From Streptomyces laurentii (GTDB lineage Bacteria; Actinomycetota; Actinomycetes; Streptomycetales; Streptomycetaceae): DNA of 64,000 bases. Location: the NCBI GenBank assembly GCA_002355495.1, contig AP017424.1, positions 3,348,001 to 3,412,000 on the forward strand, read 5' to 3'. The notes beneath the pieces are model-generated. The model did not search any database. It had not been told where the DNA came from and saw only the letters and a program-made list of their open reading frames with translations. Of the stretch, positions 59,175 to 64,000 are shown one piece after another (positions within the stretch are counted from its first letter, which is position 1; each line of letters starts with the position of its first letter). A program made the position numbers and the translations under genes.

Positions 59175-60380
59175 GTGATCGCGAACGTCTCGACGCACCG
59201 GCGGGCGAACGCCTTCGCCCAGGCCCTGGAGGATCGGACGTCCGAGGGCGCGGCGGCCGAGCGGTCCGAGGCATCGGCCGAATCGGCCGAGCGGGGACGG
59301 CTGTTGGCCCTGGCGAACGGTCTCGGCACCCTGCCGAGGCCGGAGATGGACCCCGAGGTCAAGGTGGTGCAGCGAGCCCAGCTCGTCGCCGCCATGGAAG
59401 CGATGCTCGCGGAGGGAAACGCCGCCGCGGGCCCTACGGTGCCGGGGCAGCGAGGCTCCGCCAAGGGAGTCCACCGTGCCTCCCCGCTCCGCAAACTGCG
59501 TCCCCGTTCCCGCTGGACCAAGGGCCTGGCGGCCGGCGGCCTCACGGTCGGCGTCGCCGCCGGAGCGCTCAGCGGAGTGGCCGCCGCCAGCTCCGACGCC
59601 CTCCCCGGTGACTCGCTCTACGGGCTCAAGCGCGGGATGGAGGACATCAAGCGCGGGATGGCGGACGACGACGCCGACCGGGGCGGGATCTACCTCGACC
59701 AGGCGTCCACCCGGCTCAACGAGGCCCGCCGGCTGATGGAGCGCGGCCGCTCCGGCGACCTCGACCACGAGTCGGTCGGCGAGATCCGCCGGGTCCTCGG
59801 CGGGATGACGCACGACGCCGCCGAAGGCCACCGGCTGCTCCGCCAGGCCTACCAGCGGGACGGCGAGATCGAGCCCATGGCCCGGCTGAACTCCTTCGCC
59901 CAGTCCCACCGCGCCACCTGGGACGGCCTGCGCGACCGGCTCCCGGTCCAGCTCACCGACGTGAGCAAGGAGGTGAACGACGTCTTCGCCGCCATAGACC
60001 AGGACGTCCAGCCGCTGCGGTCGCTGCTGCCCCGCCCGCCCGAGCGCGGCCCCGTCGGCTCCAGTGGCCCGAACACCCCCGGCGCCACCCCGACGGCCAC
60101 CCCCCAGCGGTCGCACTCCTCGTCCGCCACTCCGTCGCGCGGCGGCGACAGCGCCCAGCCCACCCCCTCCGGTTCCGGTACGGGGACGAAGTCGGGCGCA
60201 CCGGAGGACGGCGGCCTGCTCGGCGGTGCGGGCGACCTGCTCAACCCGCCGCAGCAGACGGGGCCGAGCTCCTCCCCGTCCGGCAAGGAGTCCACGCCGG
60301 CCGCCCCCGACGTGACCCTCCCGCCGCTCCTTCCGGGGCTGCTGCCGGGCCTCGGCATCGACAGCGGCAACGCCGACTGA
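59175..60380 (+). CDS. rsbN: Anti-sigma factor RsbN (controls BldN)
   Basis: The 401-residue protein has a cytoplasmic N-terminal sigma-binding region (MIANVSTHRRANAFAQALED, then LALANGLGTLPRPEMDPEVK), a single membrane helix at about 117-138 (GLAAGGLTVGVAAGALSGVA) and a DUF5667 extracytoplasmic domain (GDSLYGLKRGMEDIKRGMAD, LDQASTRLNEARRLMERG), then a Pro/Ser-rich tail. In S. venezuelae RsbN sequesters BldN. GTG 59175 has GAGAGGAGG at ideal spacing; the GTG within that site is not the start. Confidence 0.93.
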   Translation: MIANVSTHRRANAFAQALEDRTSEGAAAERSEASAESAERGRLLALANGLGTLPRPEMDPEVKVVQRAQLVAAMEAMLAEGNAAAGPTVPGQRGSAKGVHRASPLRKLRPRSRWTKGLAAGGLTVGVAAGALSGVAAASSDALPGDSLYGLKRGMEDIKRGMADDDADRGGIYLDQASTRLNEARRLMERGRSGDLDHESVGEIRRVLGGMTHDAAEGHRLLRQAYQRDGEIEPMARLNSFAQSHRATWDGLRDRLPVQLTDVSKEVNDVFAAIDQDVQPLRSLLPRPPERGPVGSSGPNTPGATPTATPQRSHSSSATPSRGGDSAQPTPSGSGTGTKSGAPEDGGLLGGAGDLLNPPQQTGPSSSPSGKESTPAAPDVTLPPLLPGLLPGLGIDSGNAD

Positions 60381-60421
60381 GCCGACTGAGGAGTACGAAC
60401 GGCCCGACCCGCCCCACCGAC

Positions 60422-60463
60422 CGTGTGAGGGTGCGCCCCACCCGGGGGACGCACCCTCACACG
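60422..60463. terminator. Bidirectional terminator
   Basis: CGTGTGAGGGTGCG and CGCACCCTCACACG form a perfect 14-bp stem between convergent rsbN and the acyltransferase gene. Confidence 0.8.
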
Positions 60464-60486
60464 TACACGGCCTTGATGAACCGCCG

Positions 60487-61524
60487 TCAGAAGAACACCG
60501 AACGGCGCTGCACCAGAAGCTTGTACAGCGTGTGCTGGATCTGCTCGCGCACCTGGTCGGTCAGGTTGAACATCAGCATCGGGTCCTCCGCCGCCTCCAG
60601 CGGATAGCCGTCCGTGTGGATCGGCTCGCCGAACTCGATCGTCCACTTCGTCGGCAGCGGCAGCGCACCTATCGGCCCCAGCCAGGGGAAGGTCGGGGTC
60701 AGCGGGAAGTACGGAAGCCCGAGCAGCCGCGCCAGCGTCCGCGCGTTGCCGAGCATCGGGTAGATCTCCTCCGCGCCCACCACCGAGCACGGCACGATCG
60801 GCACCCCGGCCCGCAGCGCCGTCGACACGAACCCGCCCCGCCCGAACCGCTGCAGCTTGTACCGTTCGGCGAACGGCTTCCCGATGCCCTTGAAGCCCTC
60901 CGGCATCACGCCGACGATCTCGCCCGCGCGCAGCAGCCGTTCGGCGTCCTCCCCGCACGCCAGCGTGTGCCCGGCCTTCCGGGCCAGCTCGTTGACCACC
61001 GGCATCATGAACACCAGATCGGCGGCCAGCAGCCGCAGATGACGGTCCGCCGGATGATGGTCGTGCACGGCGACCTGCATCATCAGACCGTCCAGCGGCA
61101 GCGTCCCGGAGTGGTTGGCGACCACCAGGGCGCCGCCCTTCGCCGGGATGTTCTCGACACCCTTCACCTCCACCCGGAAGTACTTCTCGTACACCGGGCG
61201 CAGCAGCGACATCAGGACCTGGTCGGTGAGGTCCTCGTCGTAGCCGAACTCGTCGACCTCGTAGTCGCCGGTGACCCGCCGCCGCAGGAACGCGAGCCCG
61301 CTCGCGAGCTTCCGCTCCCAGCCGCCCCGCTCCCCCGGGTCCGCCCCCGGGTCCGCCCCCGGGTCCGCCCCCGGCTCCGTACCCGTCTCCGTACCCGTCT
61401 CCGGGTCGTCACCGGACGGCTGGGCCGGCAGCGCCCGTACGGACGCCGCGTCGTCGGTCCGCGCGGGACGGCGGCGCGCCCGCGAACGGTCGTCGTCGAA
61501 GGGAATGACCTTGGCGTCCGCCAT
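60487..61524 (-). CDS. Lysophospholipid (1-acylglycerol-3-phosphate) acyltransferase
   Basis: The 345-residue protein has the PlsC catalytic start ALVVANHSGTLPLD, with His and the distal Asp, the phosphate-binding GVMPEGFKGIGKP, and IVPCSVVGAEEIYP. The N-terminal ~90 residues are low-complexity with Asp/Pro/Gly repeats (GADPGADPGADP). It transfers acyl chains to lysophospholipids or related glycerol acceptors at the membrane; the exact acceptor is inferred. It lies 14 bp after the epimerase gene, forming an operon. ATG 61524 follows AGGAG. Confidence 0.87.
   Translation of the reverse strand: MADAKVIPFDDDRSRARRRPARTDDAASVRALPAQPSGDDPETGTETGTEPGADPGADPGADPGERGGWERKLASGLAFLRRRVTGDYEVDEFGYDEDLTDQVLMSLLRPVYEKYFRVEVKGVENIPAKGGALVVANHSGTLPLDGLMMQVAVHDHHPADRHLRLLAADLVFMMPVVNELARKAGHTLACGEDAERLLRAGEIVGVMPEGFKGIGKPFAERYKLQRFGRGGFVSTALRAGVPIVPCSVVGAEEIYPMLGNARTLARLLGLPYFPLTPTFPWLGPIGALPLPTKWTIEFGEPIHTDGYPLEAAEDPMLMFNLTDQVREQIQHTLYKLLVQRRSVFF
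61336..61371. repeat. Three 12-bp tandem repeats in acyltransferase gene
   Basis: CGGGTCCGCCCC is repeated three times without change; it encodes GADP units in the linker of the acyltransferase. Confidence 0.85.
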
Positions 61525-61538
61525 CGCGATCGGGCTCC

Positions 61539-62600
61539 TCAGCTGCCGGCCGGAACATCGGGGAAGGTGCTGCCGGGCACCAGCCGCCCGGCGAGCCGGT
61601 CCACGGCCCTCGCCAGCCGCTCCGGCGGCAGCAGCCCCGGCCCCTGGCTGCGCGCGAAGTCGGCGAAGGCGTCCGCCGTGGTGTGCAGGGGCGTGAAGCC
61701 GAGCGTCTCGCGCATCTGGACGGTGGACACCACCCGCCCGTGCGTGAGCAGCCGGATCTGCTCCGGCGAGAAGTCCGTCACGCCGACGGTGCGCAGCGCC
61801 TGCCCCACCCAGGTGACCGCGGGCAGCAGCACCGGGGCCGTCGGCCGGCCGAGCCGCCGCGCGCACTGGGACAGCAGCAGCACGCCGTCGCCGGCGATGT
61901 TGAAGGTCCCGCTGTTCAGGGTCGCCCGGCGCGGCTCGCGCGCGGCGATCTCCAGGACGTCGACGACATCGTCCTCGTGGACGAACTGGAGCCGCGGGTC
62001 GTAGCCGAAGACCGTCGGCAGGACCGGCAGCGCCAGGTACTCGGTGAGCGGCGAATCCACCCGCGGCCCGAGGATGTTGGCGAACCGCAGCACGCACACC
62101 GCCACGTCCGGGCGGCGCCGGGCGAAGCCCCGTACGTACCCCTCGACCTCGACGGCGTCCTTGGCGAAGCCCCCGCTCGGCAGCGACTTCGCCGGCGTCG
62201 TCTCGGTGAAGACGGCCGGGTCGCGCGGCGCGGCCCCGTAGACGCTCGTCGTCGACTTCACCACGAGCCGCCGGATCCGCTGCGACTTCTGGCAGGCGCC
62301 GAGCAGCTGCATGGTGCCGATGACGTTGGTCTCCTTGACCGACGTACGGCCGCCGGAGCCGAGCGCGGTGCCGGTGACGTCCATGTGGACCACGGTGTCC
62401 ACGTCGTGGCGGGCGAGGATCTTGGCGATGGCGGGCCGCCGGATGTCGGCGCGCACGAACTCGGCCGCGCCCAGCGGATGCGGGGAGTCGACCGCGTCCA
62501 CGGCGATCACCCGCTCCACGTCCGGGTCCCGCTGGATCCGCCGGACGAGACGGGCGCCCAGATGACGGGCCGCACCGGTGACGAGCACGACCTTGCCCAA
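61539..62600 (-). CDS. NAD-dependent epimerase/dehydratase family protein
   Basis: The 353-residue extended SDR has the cofactor motif V-L-V-T-G-A-A-R-H-L-G near residue 6, the catalytic-type YGAAPR region after VVKSTTSVYG, and the Ser/Tyr-x3-Lys-like arrangement, with a conserved FVHEDDVVDVLEIAA near the end. It may act on a sugar or lipid head group with the acyltransferase coupled downstream. The start is probably TTG 62600 with GGAAGG upstream; a GTG 13 codons earlier is an alternative. Confidence 0.78.
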   Translation of the reverse strand: MGKVVLVTGAARHLGARLVRRIQRDPDVERVIAVDAVDSPHPLGAAEFVRADIRRPAIAKILARHDVDTVVHMDVTGTALGSGGRTSVKETNVIGTMQLLGACQKSQRIRRLVVKSTTSVYGAAPRDPAVFTETTPAKSLPSGGFAKDAVEVEGYVRGFARRRPDVAVCVLRFANILGPRVDSPLTEYLALPVLPTVFGYDPRLQFVHEDDVVDVLEIAAREPRRATLNSGTFNIAGDGVLLLSQCARRLGRPTAPVLLPAVTWVGQALRTVGVTDFSPEQIRLLTHGRVVSTVQMRETLGFTPLHTTADAFADFARSQGPGLLPPERLARAVDRLAGRLVPGSTFPDVPAGS

Positions 62601-62731
62601 GACGAGCGCCTTCCGTCGGTGTCGGTCTTCCACAGGTCCGCGGTGTTCGCTGTGCGGTGCGCGGCGTTCCTGTCGCGCTGACGGCCACCGTAGCGCCTCC
62701 GTCTCACGGCACCGGCCCCGCACCCGTGCGG

Positions 62732-62775
62732 CAAAAGGCGTGGCCCCCCACCGGAGTACGGTGAGGGGCCACGCC
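62732..62775 (-). terminator. Intrinsic terminator of the bS22-like gene
   Basis: GGCGTGGCCCC and its partner GGGGCCACGCC, with CACCG/CGGTG above, form a 17-bp stem with one mismatch. On the minus strand it is followed by TTTT, a classic intrinsic terminator. Confidence 0.8.
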
Positions 62776-62805
62776 GACGCACATACGCTGCTGCCGCAGC
62801 GTCGC

Positions 62806-62904
62806 TTACTTCTTGTTGCGACGCTGGACGCGCGTGCGCTTGAGCAGCTTGCGGTGCTTCTTCTTGGCCATCCGCTTACGCCGCTTCTTGATAACAGAGC
62901 CCAC
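62806..62904 (-). CDS. bS22/AURKAIP1/COX24-type 32-residue basic protein
   Basis: The frame encodes [19 protein letters not shown], then [13 protein letters not shown], a 32-residue, strongly basic protein typical of the AURKAIP1/COX24 domain, found as a small ribosome-associated (bS22-like) protein in actinobacteria. GTG 62904 is the start; the stop TAA and following terminator mark a short transcript. Confidence 0.9.
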   Translation of the reverse strand: MGSVIKKRRKRMAKKKHRKLLKRTRVQRRNKK

Positions 62905-63109
62905 GACTACCCTCGCTCACTTCTCGGAACATCCCCGCGCCAGCGGGGATCGGTGCGGGGCGTCTGGGCCCACACGACCTACGAGGGGCTAGCCTACCGC
63001 CCCGAGCGATCCGCAGGTAATCCGAGGAGCGTCGAAGAACGGGCGGCCGGTGAAACCCGGGCCCGGCCTGGCGCCGGGCCCGGAATCCGAACCCGCCCGA
63101 ACAACACGG

Positions 63110-63319
63110 CTACGCGGTCGCGACCCCCACGAAGGACTCTCTCAGGTACTCGTGAACAGCCTGCTCCGGGACCCGGAAGGACCTGCCCACCCGGATCGCC
63201 GGCAGATGACCGCTGTGCACCAACCGGTACACGGTCATCTTCGAGACGCGCATCACCGAAGCGACCTCCGCCACGGTCAGAAACTTCACCTCGTTGAGAG
63301 GCCGATCTCCTGCAGCCAT
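63110..63319 (-). CDS. BldC-like excisionase-type HTH protein
   Basis: The 69-residue protein is a single MerR-like/excisionase winged HTH: VKFLTVAEVASVMRVSKMTV, YRLVHSGHLPAIRVGRSFRV and PEQAVHEYLRES. It is related to BldC in fold but is a separate conserved gene in Streptomyces. ATG 63319 has AGGTGGG upstream. Target unknown. Confidence 0.88.
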   Translation of the reverse strand: MAAGDRPLNEVKFLTVAEVASVMRVSKMTVYRLVHSGHLPAIRVGRSFRVPEQAVHEYLRESFVGVATA

Positions 63320-63446
63320 GACCCACCTGTACCTTCCGCACGCGACGCCCACCGGCTTCCCCTCCGGTGACTCTTCGTCGCTGCGCGCTCACGCCCAGAC
63401 TAGGGGCGGGTGGTACGAGTGGGGAAGAGGAGCTGCGATCGGCCGT

Positions 63447-64000
63447 TTACCGTGACAGACACGCTCGATTGAGTACATAGCGTGTGAGCGGACGATACGA
63501 CTCCGCCCGCACCCCGTCGTCAAGCGGAACCGTCACGGACACCTGCCCCTCGGCCTCCCCGACGAACAGCGCCGGATCGTCCGTGTCGGCCGGCCCGATG
63601 CTCTCGATACCCAGCTGACCTGCCCCGCAGACCCAGCCGTGGTCCCCGATCACCAGCTCCGGCAGCGGCCCGCCCGACTCGGCCGCGCTCTCCAGCGCCG
63701 CCCTAACCGGCAGCGGGGAATGGCTGTGCGCCCCGGGCACACGCCCTGCCGCCGACAGGTCCCGGGCACGCACGAACGCCACCCCTTGTACGTAGTCCAG
63801 GAGGTGCGTGCGTACGCCGAACCGGGTCGTTATGTCGACACATCTCCCCTGCGCCGGGGTGAGGACAAGACATCCCGCCGCCGACAAAGCGTCTGCCAGC
63901 GCGGCGTAGAAACCGAGCAGACGATGCGGATGACCGGTCCCGAGGAGCACCGGAGCCCGCCGTCCCGCCGCCTCCCCGAGCCGCTCGGCGAACGCGTCGA
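63447..64000 (-). CDS. Phosphatase family protein, 5' end beyond window
   Basis: The visible 184 codons end at 63447 and the frame runs off the right edge, so the start lies beyond 64000. Visible parts are FAERLGEAAGRRAPVLLGTG HPHRLLGFYAALADAL, VLTPAQGRCVDITTRFGVRT, LPELVIGDHGWVCGAGQLG and ESIGPADTDDPALFVGEAEG. The GTGHPHRL and IGDHGW-like stretches are those of proteins often annotated simply as 'phosphatase' in Streptomyces next to this HTH gene. The substrate is unknown. Confidence 0.7.
   Translation of the reverse strand, partial: DAFAERLGEAAGRRAPVLLGTGHPHRLLGFYAALADALSAAGCLVLTPAQGRCVDITTRFGVRTHLLDYVQGVAFVRARDLSAAGRVPGAHSHSPLPVRAALESAAESGGPLPELVIGDHGWVCGAGQLGIESIGPADTDDPALFVGEAEGQVSVTVPLDDGVRAESYRPLTRYVLNRACLSR

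Overview
The window is chromosomal DNA of a Streptomyces or very close relative. Codon third positions are almost always G or C, GTG starts are common, short four-base start/stop overlaps are frequent, and several genes are hallmarks of the genus: the futalosine menaquinone genes, rex-hemACD, the developmental sigma factor bldN with its anti-sigma factor rsbN, a WhiJ-like XRE/DUF5753 regulator, and class I LysS. No rRNA, tRNA, CRISPR array, complete IS element or biosynthetic gene cluster was seen.

Layout. 1-0.7 kb: 5' end of a DAACS-family symporter gene, preceded by a Cys-rich leader peptide and a strong hairpin. 0.9-7.7 kb: menaquinone genes mqnE, mqnM, mqnP and mqnL, with an Lrp/AsnC regulator, a 42-residue basic protein and an inserted Uma2-type nuclease gene. 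7.8-10 kb: PLDc_N membrane protein, LysR regulator and EamA exporter. 10-19.3 kb is the accessory-looking part: DUF6879 plus XRE/DUF5753, small Cys-rich proteins, a short GntR regulator with an apparent operator, a six-repeat tectonin protein, and a coupled pair made of a P-loop NTPase and a membrane-anchored type 1 periplasmic-binding protein.

19.3-27.8 kb: System II cytochrome c maturation (resA, ccdA, resB, ccsB), a Tat-exported deacetylase-like lipoprotein, a histidine phosphatase and hemL. 28-29.4 kb: a protein with a long repetitive hydrophilic N-terminus, followed by a probable 193-bp MITE flanked by TA. 29.4-38.5 kb: APC permease, MerR, TIGR03086, AraC, GNAT and Mut7-C proteins, a TetR/FAD-monooxygenase pair with an operator array, YnfA and an SDR.

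38.6-49.8 kb: rtcB with an AT-rich coding patch at its active site, two DUF3558-like lipoproteins, a DUF2637 protein, divergent lysS and argS around two DnaA boxes, a membrane-anchored XRE protein, DUF4232 and DUF1876. 49.9-56.5 kb: hemB, then the rex-hemA-hemC-hemD operon with a clear Rex operator, and a glutaredoxin-like protein. 56.6-64 kb: HAD phosphatase, bldN, rsbN with a sigma-BldN-type promoter, a glycerolipid acyltransferase with an epimerase, a bS22-like 32-residue protein, a BldC-like HTH protein, and a phosphatase gene cut by the right edge.

Much of the window serves respiration: menaquinone, haem and cytochrome c biogenesis, with the redox sensor Rex present together with at least one convincing and one possible Rex site. 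The best candidates for undescribed biology are the NTPase/binding-protein pair with the neighbouring tectonin protein, the AT-rich patch in rtcB, the leaderless Cys-rich leader peptide before the symporter, and the hemL-like mini-ORF upstream of hemL.
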